This document shows, in pieces, positions 1 through 6,727 of a DNA stretch of 10,650 bases. A model generated the notes under the pieces. That model worked only from the letters and a program-made list of their open reading frames with translations. It did no database searches and was not told the DNA's origin. Position numbers and translations under genes: made by a program. Source of the stretch: Comamonadaceae bacterium (lineage in GTDB: Bacteria > Pseudomonadota > Gammaproteobacteria > Burkholderiales > Burkholderiaceae_C); contig CANKNK010000030.1 in the NCBI GenBank assembly GCA_947483455.1, forward strand, positions 1 through 10,650, given 5' to 3'. Each line of letters opens with the position of its first letter. The first letter of the stretch is position 1.

Positions 1-384
1 CAGGGGCTTCCGTCGCCCGCTGCAGCGGCTTTGGTAGCCGGATTTATTTGGTGGTGTACCGATCTAGGCATTGCACCGCCTGCGGTGGCTTGGTTTATGT
101 TCGCATGGGTGTTGTACGCCGGCTTGACGATGGTGACCAATGTTCCCTTCTACAGCTTTAAAGACGTCAGCATGAAGCAGAGCGTGCCCTTCGCCGTGAT
201 CGTTTTGATCGCTTTGGGGATCGCCATCATCAACATCGATCCGCCCACTGTGATGCTAGGAATTTTTGTGGTGTATGGTTTTAGTGGCTACGTGGTCTAT
301 GGCGTGCGCAGGTTCCGAGGTGTGCCGGTCAGCGTGATCAGTACCTCAACCGACGAGCCCGATGAGCGCGGGATGCACAAATAG
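1..384 (+). CDS. pssA: CDP-diacylglycerol--serine O-phosphatidyltransferase, 3' part
   Basis: The reading frame is open from base 1 and ends at TAG 382-384, giving 127 codons of a gene that begins before the window. PssA joins serine to CDP-diacylglycerol in the inner membrane to make phosphatidylserine, the precursor of phosphatidylethanolamine. The visible start, QGLPSPAAAALVAGF, matches the segment that in this family follows the CDP-alcohol phosphotransferase catalytic motif; the catalytic aspartates are therefore outside the window. Four hydrophobic segments follow (about residues 7-23, 27-49, 59-76 and 80-97 of the fragment), then a short polar tail, as expected for the C-terminal membrane half. 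A TTG at base 31 is an internal Leu codon, not a start. leuA follows 55 bases later on the same strand; in related Burkholderiales pssA lies in the ilvBHC-pssA-leuA neighbourhood, so co-transcription is likely (inference). Confidence 0.88.
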   Translation, partial: QGLPSPAAAALVAGFIWWCTDLGIAPPAVAWFMFAWVLYAGLTMVTNVPFYSFKDVSMKQSVPFAVIVLIALGIAIINIDPPTVMLGIFVVYGFSGYVVYGVRRFRGVPVSVISTSTDEPDERGMHK

Positions 385-439
385 ATTGCCAAGGCATTGA
401 ATCACCAGGCTTGGCGAGGCTAGTTTTTGGAGCTTGAAG

Positions 440-1978
440 ATGTCTGATCAACTCATTATTTTTGACACCACTTTGCGCGATGGCGAACAATCGCCCGGGG
501 CGTCCATGACGCGTGATGAAAAACTGCGTATTGCGCGCCAGTTGGAACGCCTGAAAGTGGACGTGATTGAGGCGGGGTTTGCTGCCAGTTCCAACGGTGA
601 TTTTGAAGCCGTGCAGCTGGTAGCCAACAACATCAAAGACTCTACCGTGTGTTCGTTAGCCCGCGCCAATGACCGCGATATTGCAAGGGCCGCAGAGGCG
701 CTCAAAGGCGCACGCCGGGCCCGTATCCATACCTTCATCGCGACTTCTGCGCTGCACATGGAAAAAAAGCTGCGCATGACGCCCGATGAGGTCTACGCCC
801 AAGCGCAGTCGGCAGTACGTTTTGCCCGTAATTTAGTGAGCGACGTGGAGTTCAGTCCGGAGGACGGCTACCGCAGTGATCCGGACTTTCTATGCCGCGT
901 GATTGAGGCGGTCATCAAAGAAGGAGCCGGCACCATCAATGTTCCGGATACCGTGGGCTACGCTGTCCCCGAGTTGTACGGTGAATTCATCCGTTCATTG
1001 CGTGAACGCATTCCCAATTCAGACAAAGCCATCTGGTCTGTGCACTGCCATAACGATTTAGGTATGGCAGTTGCCAATTCACTGGCCGGCGTCAAGATTG
1101 GCGGTGCGCGTCAGGTGGAATGCACCATCAACGGCCTGGGTGAACGGGCCGGCAATTGCAGCCTGGAGGAAATAGTGATGGCGGTCAAAACCCGTCGCGA
1201 TTACTTTGGGCTGGACATGGGTATTGACACCCGCCACATTCTTGCAGCTAGTCGCATGGTCAGCCAAACGACAGGTTTTGTTGTGCAACCCAACAAAGCG
1301 GTAGTGGGCGCAAACGCCTTTGCGCATGCCTCGGGTATTCATCAGGATGGCGTGCTGAAAGCGCGAGACACTTATGAAATTATGCGGGCCGAGGATGTGG
1401 GCTGGAGCGCAAACAAAATCGTATTGGGCAAGCTCAGCGGCCGCAATGCATTTAAGCAGCGCTTGCTGGAATTGGGCGTGCAGCTCGATAGCGAAACCGA
1501 AATCAATGCTGCATTTTCGCGCTTTAAAGAGCTGGCGGATCGTAAATCCGAGATATTTGACGAAGACATACTCGCTTTGGTGAGCGATGAGAGCGTATCC
1601 CAGGCGCAGGAGCATTTTGCTTTTGTATCGCTCAAGCAGCACAGTGAAACCGGCGAGCGCCCCCAGGCCGCGATCGTGTTTACCGTGGCAGGGCGGGAAG
1701 TAAGCGCCCAAGCCGAGGGCAATGGGCCAGTGGACGCCTCGCTCAAGGCGATAGAGTCCCATGCCAAAAGTGGCGCCGAAATGGTGCTTTACTCAGTCAA
1801 TGCCATAAGCGGCTCTACGGAAAGCCAAGGTGAGGTGACGGTACGCCTGCAAAACAGCGGGCGCGTGGTCAACGGAACGGGCGCAGACCCAGATATTGTG
1901 GTGGCCTCTGCCAAAGCGTACTTGAGCGCCCTCAATAAGCTGCAAAGCAAGGCCGATCGCGTTGCAGCGCAGGGCTAG
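440..1978 (+). CDS. leuA: 2-isopropylmalate synthase
   Basis: 512 residues, the normal length for the bacterial LeuA1 type. It condenses acetyl-CoA with 2-oxoisovalerate, the first committed step of leucine synthesis (EC 2.3.3.13), in the cytoplasm. The TIM-barrel domain starts with [12 protein letters not shown] (residues 9-20), holding the catalytic Arg13 and metal ligand Asp14. HCHNDLG (202-208) supplies His202 and His204, and GLGERAGN (232-239) supplies Asn239. HQDG (301-304) and LGKLSGR (329-335) are further family motifs. Residues from about 393 to 512 form the LeuA regulatory domain that binds leucine for feedback inhibition. ATG 440 is chosen because GGAG (429-432) sits 7 bases upstream; a TTG two codons earlier is less likely. 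There is no room for a leucine leader peptide in the 55-base gap after pssA, so classical attenuation directly upstream is not seen. All key residues are intact. Confidence 0.96.
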   Translation: MSDQLIIFDTTLRDGEQSPGASMTRDEKLRIARQLERLKVDVIEAGFAASSNGDFEAVQLVANNIKDSTVCSLARANDRDIARAAEALKGARRARIHTFIATSALHMEKKLRMTPDEVYAQAQSAVRFARNLVSDVEFSPEDGYRSDPDFLCRVIEAVIKEGAGTINVPDTVGYAVPELYGEFIRSLRERIPNSDKAIWSVHCHNDLGMAVANSLAGVKIGGARQVECTINGLGERAGNCSLEEIVMAVKTRRDYFGLDMGIDTRHILAASRMVSQTTGFVVQPNKAVVGANAFAHASGIHQDGVLKARDTYEIMRAEDVGWSANKIVLGKLSGRNAFKQRLLELGVQLDSETEINAAFSRFKELADRKSEIFDEDILALVSDESVSQAQEHFAFVSLKQHSETGERPQAAIVFTVAGREVSAQAEGNGPVDASLKAIESHAKSGAEMVLYSVNAISGSTESQGEVTVRLQNSGRVVNGTGADPDIVVASAKAYLSALNKLQSKADRVAAQG

Positions 1979-2022
1979 TGGCAGATTTATATGAATTTGC
2001 ATCATGTTTCTGATGTAAGTAC

Positions 2023-2050
2023 TTGATTTATTAGATTTTTTGATTAAACT
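2023..2050 (+). promoter_or_regulatory. Possible sigma-70 promoter for the pbpG-like gene
   Basis: TTGATT (2023-2028) and TAAACT (2045-2050), 16 bases apart, each match 4 of 6 consensus bases. They lie in the AT-rich leuA to pbpG gap, where a promoter would be expected, and would place the transcript start near 2057, upstream of the stem-loop at 2072-2090. The match is weak and AT-rich DNA gives such matches by chance. Confidence 0.28.
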
Positions 2051-2071
2051 GCGGTTTTTTGAATTTTCTTA

Positions 2072-2090
2072 TGAGGGGCGTGGCCCCTCA
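2072..2090 (+). other. GC-rich stem-loop between leuA and the pbpG-like gene
   Basis: TGAGGGGC (2072-2079) pairs perfectly with GCCCCTCA (2083-2090) around a GTG loop, an 8-bp stem. It could be the leuA terminator, but the following bases (ATTGTCCTATTT) are a poor U-tract. It ends only 20 bases before the TTG start of the next gene, so it could also act as an RNA element in that gene's leader. The stem is visible; its role is not settled. Confidence 0.5.
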
Positions 2091-2110
2091 ATTGTCCTAT
2101 TTGGTGCACA

Positions 2111-3142
2111 TTGGCTAAAAAACTTTTTACTTTTCTATCGCTTTTGCTGTGCTTGGGCATGGCCTTTGCCGTGCCGGACACCAAGCGCAATGGCCGCGTC
2201 GATCCGGCCCGTGAGCAAATCAAGAGCAAATGGGTGAAAGCGCAGAATTTCGGGAAAGCGCCCGCGAAGGCAAAAGGTCGGAGCCCGCTTCCGGTAAGGC
2301 CGAGTTTTGGCGATGTGGCCGGTTTGCGCCGCGCCACGGATGTACTGGCGCTCAAGTCCAGCGTAGCTTTTGTGATTGACCAAGACACCAAGGAGGTGTT
2401 GTTGCATAAGAACGAATTGGCGGTGCTGCCTATTGCCTCGATCACCAAATTGATGACCGGCGTGCTGATCAGCGAAGCGCGTCTTCCGATGGATGAGTTG
2501 ATCACCATCAGCCAGGACGATGTGGACATGGAGAAGGGCAGCCGTTCTCGTCTTACGGTGGGCACCATGCTGAGTCGGGGAGAGTTGTTGCATTTAGCGC
2601 TGATGTCTAGCGAAAATCGCGCCGCTCACGCGCTGGGCCGTACCTATCCTGGTGGTATGCCTAATTTCGTCAGCCTGATGAACGGCAAGGCCGCAGAGTT
2701 GGGCATGGCTGCGACCAGTTATGTGGAGCCCACAGGACTCTCGAGCAAAAACCAATCCAGTGCCAAAGATCTTGCTACATTGGTCAATTATGCGTACGCC
2801 GACGCAACTTTGCGTGAGTACTCTACCTCGCCTGGACACCAGGTGGAAGTCGGGCGACGCACCTTGCAGTTCAACAATACCAACCGTTTAGTAAAAAGCC
2901 CGGATTGGGATATCGGTTTGCAAAAAACCGGATATATCTCCGAGGCCGGACAGTGCTTGGTGATGCAGGCCAAAGTAGCTGGCCGAAAAATAATTATGGT
3001 GTTTTTGGACTCAGCCGGCAAACTCAGCCGGATTGGGGATGCAGAGCGGGTGCGCCGATGGGTGGAATCAGCGCCCATGGTCAATGCCCGGGTATCCCCG
3101 GTCGCAGCACTTGAATTGCCTGGTACGCGAAGCAGGCAGTAG
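2111..3142 (+). CDS. pbpG: Secreted serine peptidase of family S11 (D-Ala-D-Ala carboxypeptidase/endopeptidase, PbpG-like)
   Basis: 343 residues. Family S11 enzymes trim or cleave D-alanyl bonds of peptidoglycan in the periplasm. The three penicillin-binding motifs are present: SITK (Ser110, Lys113), SEN (Ser167, Asn169) and KTG (272-274). Residues 1-20 look like a signal peptide (KK, then a hydrophobic run ending AFA), with cleavage likely before Val21. A basic, Ala/Pro/Lys-rich linker follows to about residue 70. There is no PBP5-type C-terminal domain or amphipathic anchor, which fits the PBP7/PbpG endopeptidase group (E. coli PBP7 is about 310 residues) better than DacA; the symbol is tentative. 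The start is TTG 2111: an in-frame stop lies at 2072, and the next ATG (2159, residue 17) would destroy the signal peptide. No clear Shine-Dalgarno sequence precedes it, so translation may be weak. Confidence 0.87.
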   Translation: MAKKLFTFLSLLLCLGMAFAVPDTKRNGRVDPAREQIKSKWVKAQNFGKAPAKAKGRSPLPVRPSFGDVAGLRRATDVLALKSSVAFVIDQDTKEVLLHKNELAVLPIASITKLMTGVLISEARLPMDELITISQDDVDMEKGSRSRLTVGTMLSRGELLHLALMSSENRAAHALGRTYPGGMPNFVSLMNGKAAELGMAATSYVEPTGLSSKNQSSAKDLATLVNYAYADATLREYSTSPGHQVEVGRRTLQFNNTNRLVKSPDWDIGLQKTGYISEAGQCLVMQAKVAGRKIIMVFLDSAGKLSRIGDAERVRRWVESAPMVNARVSPVAALELPGTRSRQ

Positions 3143-3197
3143 TGCCTAGCCTTGGGCCTCGTCTCTTTTCCACGCGCCAAGCCAGGCGACCGCCTGC

Positions 3198-3977
3198 TTA
3201 GCTATCGCTAAAGCCCAGTGTTCTCGAAATTTCCTTTGCAGTTTCTTTGAGGCGTGGCATCCAGCCATCTTCCATACGCCCCGAGGGTGAGGAGATCGAC
3301 AAACCGGCAATCAGTTTGTTCTGGTCATCGTACACGCCCGCTGCCATGCAGCGTACCCCTAACTCTAATTCCTCGTTATCGCTGGCTTGGCCGTATTGGC
3401 GCACGCGAGACAACTCGCGTTCCAGCGTCGCCAGGTCAGTGATACTGTTTTTGGTATGTCCCTGCAGTCCGGTTCGGGTCGCATAGGCACGTATGCGCTG
3501 TGGGTCGTCTGCCGCCAGGAATAGCTTGCCCACTGAGGTCAGATGCAGGGGCGCTCGCCCTCCGATAGCACGAACCACTTGCATGCCTGATCGCTCACTG
3601 TAGGCGCGCTCCACATAAATAATTTCATCCCCCTGTCGCATACTGAGATTGACCGGTTGCTGCGTCAGTTTATGTAGCTCGCGCATCGGGGCAATCGCTG
3701 CATCGCGCACATTGAGGCGGCCTTTGACCAGGTTACCCAATTCAAGCAAGCGCATACCCAGGCGGTAGCTGCCCGGTTGCGGGCGGTCCGCAAAACGGCC
3801 CAGCACCAGGTCGTTCAAGATGCGATGTGCGGTGGAGGGGTGCAATCCCGCCTTGTCACTAATGTCTTTGAGCGTCATCGCATCTTCGCGCGATGCAAGT
3901 ACATCGATCAGCGTAAACATGCGCTCTATCACTTGTACCGAAGGCGCCGCGGGGCTGTTGGAGTCTTGTTTGGTCAT
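3198..3977 (-). CDS. IclR-family transcriptional regulator
   Basis: 259 residues, usual for the family. A winged helix-turn-helix domain spans about residues 13-75, with the recognition region GLHPSTAHRILNDL (44-57). A linker helix leads to the IclR effector-binding domain (about 90-256), marked by GRAPLHLTSVGKLFLA (140-155) and by DNEELELGVRCMAAGVYD (200-217). IclR proteins are dimeric or tetrameric repressors or activators, usually of aromatic, acetate or sugar-acid catabolism, that respond to a small ligand. No catabolic operon lies beside this one, so target and ligand cannot be read from context. It starts 53 bases after bpt on the same strand and converges on the pbpG-like gene (55-base gap). 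ATG 3977 is used because the conserved domain begins at about residue 13; the Shine-Dalgarno sequence is poor. Confidence 0.92.
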   Translation of the reverse strand: MTKQDSNSPAAPSVQVIERMFTLIDVLASREDAMTLKDISDKAGLHPSTAHRILNDLVLGRFADRPQPGSYRLGMRLLELGNLVKGRLNVRDAAIAPMRELHKLTQQPVNLSMRQGDEIIYVERAYSERSGMQVVRAIGGRAPLHLTSVGKLFLAADDPQRIRAYATRTGLQGHTKNSITDLATLERELSRVRQYGQASDNEELELGVRCMAAGVYDDQNKLIAGLSISSPSGRMEDGWMPRLKETAKEISRTLGFSDS

Positions 3978-4030
3978 ATGCAGCTGTGGTGAACGCCTGA
4001 TTTTGCGCTATAGAAACGGCCGGCTAACCT

Positions 4031-4810
4031 TTAACGTGAATTTAATAAATTAAAATTCGCTTCACCAGGCAAAGAAGTACTGTCTTGCCATCGACCATCC
4101 ACCAAAACCTGAGAGGGCGCGAAGCGCATTTTGTAGTTCATTTTTTGGCTTTGGGCTATCCAGTAGCCCAAATAGAGGTAAGACAAACCGAGTGACTTGG
4201 CCTGTTGCAATTGCCACAGTACGTTGTAAGTTCCAAAGCCGGCATCGGCCTGCGGCTCGTAAAAGGTGTACACCGCCGAAATGCCGTCGTCCAGCACATC
4301 CAAGATCGATACCATTTTCAATGTACCGGCGCTATGCGCCTGTGCGGGCTCGCGGAATTCGACCAAACGCGAATTGACCCGGCTTTGCAGCAAAAACTGC
4401 GTGTATTGGCTCACGCTGTCCTCCTCCATACCGCCGCCGGCATGGCGTTGATGCTGGTAGCGCAAATACAGCTCGTAGTGCTCTTGGGAAAAGCCTAGGC
4501 TTTGCACCCGCACTTGCAGGTCGCCGTGTTGTTTCAGCGCGCGCCGCTGGCTGCGACTAGGGGAAAACCGTGCTACCGGCACACGCAGCGGTATGCAGGC
4601 TTGGCACCCGTCGCAGTAAGGTCGGTAGGTAAACATTCCACTGCGCCGAAAGCCGCTTTCCACCAGGCCGGAGTAGGTTGTATTGTCAATCAGGTGGCTA
4701 GGTGTGGCCACTTGGGAGCGCGCCTGGCGAGCATCCAGGTAGCTGCACTCATAAGGCGCGGTGGAATAAAACTGCAGGGTCTGTAGTGGCAGATCGTGAA
4801 GCTTGGTCAT
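4031..4810 (-). CDS. bpt: Aspartate/glutamate leucyltransferase (N-degron tagging)
   Basis: 259 residues. Bpt (EC 2.3.2.29), formerly annotated as an arginyl-tRNA-protein transferase (ate), transfers leucine from Leu-tRNA to proteins with N-terminal Asp or Glu, creating an N-degron for ClpS/ClpAP. Family hallmarks: [14 protein letters not shown] (12-25), a Cys cluster made of Cys22 plus Cys66, Cys69 and Cys72 in [15 protein letters not shown] (65-79), the segment from TYNVLW to YLYLGYWI (194-218), and NYKMRFAP (225-232). The cysteines and the GYWI block are characteristic of the ATE N- and C-terminal domains. The gene starts 9 bases after the aat stop, so the two are almost certainly co-transcribed. 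Its final codons lie in AT-rich DNA that contains an inverted repeat. In many betaproteobacteria pyrD follows; here an IclR gene does. Confidence 0.94.
   Translation of the reverse strand: MTKLHDLPLQTLQFYSTAPYECSYLDARQARSQVATPSHLIDNTTYSGLVESGFRRSGMFTYRPYCDGCQACIPLRVPVARFSPSRSQRRALKQHGDLQVRVQSLGFSQEHYELYLRYQHQRHAGGGMEEDSVSQYTQFLLQSRVNSRLVEFREPAQAHSAGTLKMVSILDVLDDGISAVYTFYEPQADAGFGTYNVLWQLQQAKSLGLSYLYLGYWIAQSQKMNYKMRFAPSQVLVDGRWQDSTSLPGEANFNLLNSR
4038..4058. repeat. AT-rich inverted repeat upstream of the IclR gene
   Basis: GAATTT (4038-4043) and AAATTC (4053-4058) are perfect inverted arms; inside them AAT (4044-4046) and ATT (4049-4051) also pair if base 4052 is bulged. The repeat lies within the last codons of bpt, 61-81 bases before the IclR start. 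IclR-type regulators often bind short palindromes near their own promoters, so an autoregulatory operator is possible, but AT-rich DNA gives such repeats easily. Confidence 0.35.
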
Positions 4811-4819
4811 GGCGGCTTG

Positions 4820-5566
4820 TCAATGGGCTGGCTGCAAATGCTTCCAGCAGTCGGCGGCAAATTCCCACTGAACAGGGGTTTGCGCCCTAGCGGCTTGCAT
4901 GGTAGCAAGGAATTGCGCGCGCTGCACGGGGCGCGCGCCTAAGCGCGACAGGTGGGCGGTGACTTGCTGGCAGTCCAGCTGAGGGATCTCGTGGGCGCGG
5001 CAATGGGCAATCAATGCGGAAAGCGCAATCTTGGAGCCATCGCGCACCTTGGTGAACATAGATTCACCATACACGGCTCGCCCCATCGCCACAAAATACA
5101 GGCCCGCCACCATTTCGCCATCGACCCAGGTTTCCACGCTATGGGCATAGCCTGCATGGTGGAAGTCGATATAGGCCTCGACCATGGCCGGCACAATCCA
5201 GGTACCGTTTTGCCCTTGACGCGGCGCTTGTGCGCACTGGCGTATCACCGCCGCAAAATCGCTGCTCATGCGGATCTCGCAGCGTGCATCCTGCTGAAAA
5301 CGGCGCAAAGTTTTTTTCAGCGAATCATGGACCCGGAATTCGCCCGTTGCTAGCACCATGCGCGGGTCGGGGCTCCACCACAGCGTGGGCTGGGTGCCAT
5401 TAAACCAAGGGAACACGCCACGCGCATACGCATCGCGCAGGGTTTCCACGTCCAGTGCGCCACCGGCAGCGAGCAAACCCGGCGCATCGCTATCAGGCCC
5501 CCAGGCCCTACTCAGCGGCGGAAACGGGTCCCCAGGCAGCATCCAAGTCAGGTCGGGCGTACTCAT
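4820..5566 (-). CDS. aat: Leucyl/phenylalanyl-tRNA--protein transferase
   Basis: 248 residues, close to the usual 230-250. Aat (EC 2.3.2.6) transfers Leu or Phe from aminoacyl-tRNA to proteins with N-terminal Lys or Arg; ClpS then delivers them to ClpAP. Motifs in order: GLLAAGG (30-36), YARGVFPWF (47-55), WWSPDPR (63-69), GTWI (121-124), [15 protein letters not shown] (131-145), [17 protein letters not shown] (155-171) and LDCQ (197-200), where Asp198 and Gln200 match the catalytic Asp/Gln pair described for the E. coli enzyme. ATG 5566 is preceded by AGGGA (5571-5575 on the complement) at 4 bases. It heads the - strand unit aat-bpt, possibly with the IclR gene, and diverges from tRNA-Pro across 75 bases. 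Confidence 0.96.
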   Translation of the reverse strand: MSTPDLTWMLPGDPFPPLSRAWGPDSDAPGLLAAGGALDVETLRDAYARGVFPWFNGTQPTLWWSPDPRMVLATGEFRVHDSLKKTLRRFQQDARCEIRMSSDFAAVIRQCAQAPRQGQNGTWIVPAMVEAYIDFHHAGYAHSVETWVDGEMVAGLYFVAMGRAVYGESMFTKVRDGSKIALSALIAHCRAHEIPQLDCQQVTAHLSRLGARPVQRAQFLATMQAARAQTPVQWEFAADCWKHLQPAH

Positions 5567-5602
5567 CGGTTCCCTGTCCCATCAGTGTGTTGCCGCTGCA
5601 TA

Positions 5603-5640
5603 GCGACATGCCAACGACCCTGGAGGTTAGAATGCGCGAG
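5603..5640 (+). promoter_or_regulatory. Probable promoter of tRNA-Pro
   Basis: TAGAAT (5628-5633) matches the -10 consensus at 5 of 6 bases. It is followed by GCGCGAG, a GC-rich discriminator typical of stable-RNA promoters under stringent control. GCGACA (5603-5608) is a 4 of 6 match to -35 at a long 19-base spacing. The transcript would start near 5640, just before the tRNA. Confidence 0.5.
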
Positions 5641-5641
5641 T

Positions 5642-5718
<77 letters not shown>

Positions 5719-5724
5719 ATATAC

Positions 5725-5755
5725 TTGCCAAAGCATTGCCTTTGGCTTTTTTAAT
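5725..5755 (+). promoter_or_regulatory. Possible tRNA-Arg promoter overlapping the terminator
   Basis: TTGCCA (5725-5730) and TTTAAT (5750-5755) each match 5 of 6 consensus bases, but with a long spacer of 19. A GC-rich stretch (5757-5772) follows, as at stable-RNA promoters. The transcript would begin near 5762, about 14 bases before the mature tRNA. The -35 box lies in the 5' arm of the preceding terminator and the -10 box uses its T-run. Confidence 0.38.
5727..5752 (+). terminator. Intrinsic terminator after tRNA-Pro
   Basis: GCCAAAG (5727-5733) pairs perfectly with CTTTGGC (5740-5746) around a 6-base loop and is followed by six T (5747-5752). This is a complete Rho-independent terminator 8 bases after tRNA-Pro, which argues that tRNA-Arg downstream has its own promoter. 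Confidence 0.88.
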
Positions 5756-5775
5756 TGCGCTTGGCGCGCGCACTG

Positions 5776-5852
5776 CTGTCCGTAGCTCAGTTGGATAGAG
5801 CAACAGCCTTCTAAGCTGTAGGTCACAGGTTCGATTCCTGTCGGACAGGCCA
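5776..5852 (+). tRNA. trnR: tRNA-Arg (anticodon TCT)
   Basis: 77 bases with encoded CCA (5850-5852). The acceptor stem CTGTCCG (5776-5782) pairs perfectly with CGGACAG (5842-5848), and G5849 is the discriminator. The anticodon stem ACAGC (5803-5807) with GCTGT (5815-5819) encloses CTTCTAA, giving anticodon TCT at 5810-5812, which reads AGA and probably AGG. The T arm is ACAGG-TTCGATT-CCTGT (5825-5841). AGA/AGG are rare codons in GC-rich betaproteobacteria, so this is a low-abundance decoder. The stop codon of murI, on the other strand, is only 17 bases away. I see no integrated element or duplicated 3' end. Confidence 0.98.
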
Positions 5853-5869
5853 CTTTCATAGGCATCATC

Positions 5870-6721
5870 TTAGGGTAAAAGCAAGGCATTGGCCCGAACG
5901 TTGGGCCCTGCGCCTAGGAAATCTTCAAGCGCGTGGTTCAGCAAAGCGGGCTCGCCCGTACTCCAGTAAAGCGTGGCAGCAGATAGGGCTTCTTGCTCGG
6001 TTTCCTTGCTTGCGGACCGCAACAAGTCGGCCGCACCCAGCACTTGGCGTGTTCGCCGCGCGACCGGCGGTCCCGCCTCTAATAACTTTACCTGCGGCCC
6101 CCAAATCGGCCCCAAGACACCGGTAATCAGCGCGTAATGGGTGCAGCCTAAGACCACGGTGTCAATGTGCGCCCCGCCATCGGGGTTTTGCCGCAAGGCA
6201 TGTACATAGCGCTGGCATAAGGACGCGATAGCCTGGCGATCCGCTTGCTCGATGGCCGCGGCCAATCCGTCACAGGCTTGCAATACAAATCGTACCGATG
6301 GCGCTTGCAAGCTCAGTAATGCTTGAAACTTATCGCTGGCCAGCGTACTACGGGTGGCCATAACCGCTACGACGCCGCTGATACTTTGTGCCGCCGCAGG
6401 CTTGAGTGCCGGTTCAATGCCGACAATGGGCAGCATCGGGTAGCGCGCCCGCAGGCTGGCCACAGCCGCCGCCGTGGCGGTATTACAGGCCAGCACCAAC
6501 GCCTTGGCTTGGTGGGTAGTGCACAGGTAATCAGCCAGCACCTGTGATCGATGGAGCACATGCGCCGTATCGCGCTCGCCGTAAGGGGCATGGCCGGCAT
6601 CGCCGATGTAAACGAAGTGCTCTTGCGGCAATTCCTGTCGCAGCGCGGCCAGCACGCTCAAGCCGCCAATGCCGCTGTCAAAGACCCCGATAGGACCGGT
6701 GGCGACTTGGCGGCTAGGCAT
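5870..6721 (-). CDS. murI: Glutamate racemase
   Basis: 283 residues. MurI (EC 5.1.1.3) converts L- to D-glutamate for peptidoglycan precursors in the cytoplasm, without cofactor. Motifs: [12 protein letters not shown] (12-23) with Asp15 and Ser16, [13 protein letters not shown] (38-50), ACNTATA (78-84) with catalytic Cys79, and LGCTHY (191-196) with the second catalytic Cys193 and His195. Both cysteines of the two-base mechanism are present. The ATG lies 6 bases after the fumarase stop, and its ribosome site GAGG (6726-6729 on the complement) overlaps the end of that gene, so the two are almost certainly one transcript and may be translationally coupled. The 3' end converges on tRNA-Arg with no evident terminator. 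Confidence 0.96.
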   Translation of the reverse strand: MPSRQVATGPIGVFDSGIGGLSVLAALRQELPQEHFVYIGDAGHAPYGERDTAHVLHRSQVLADYLCTTHQAKALVLACNTATAAAVASLRARYPMLPIVGIEPALKPAAAQSISGVVAVMATRSTLASDKFQALLSLQAPSVRFVLQACDGLAAAIEQADRQAIASLCQRYVHALRQNPDGGAHIDTVVLGCTHYALITGVLGPIWGPQVKLLEAGPPVARRTRQVLGAADLLRSASKETEQEALSAATLYWSTGEPALLNHALEDFLGAGPNVRANALLLP

Positions 6722-6727
6722 CAGACC

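Noticed and set aside
388..415. GCCAAG/CTTGGC hairpin between pssA and leuA
   Set aside because: Six pairs around a 16-base loop without an adjacent T-run; too weak for a terminator or attenuator.
1079..1762. 227-residue - strand open frame opposite leuA
   Set aside because: It lies wholly antisense to an intact, strongly conserved gene and has no recognisable motifs.
3183..3196. CAGGCG/CGCCTG hairpin between the convergent pbpG-like and IclR genes
   Set aside because: The stem is real, but the loop would be only two bases in full pairing and neither strand has a following T-run, so I do not call a terminator.
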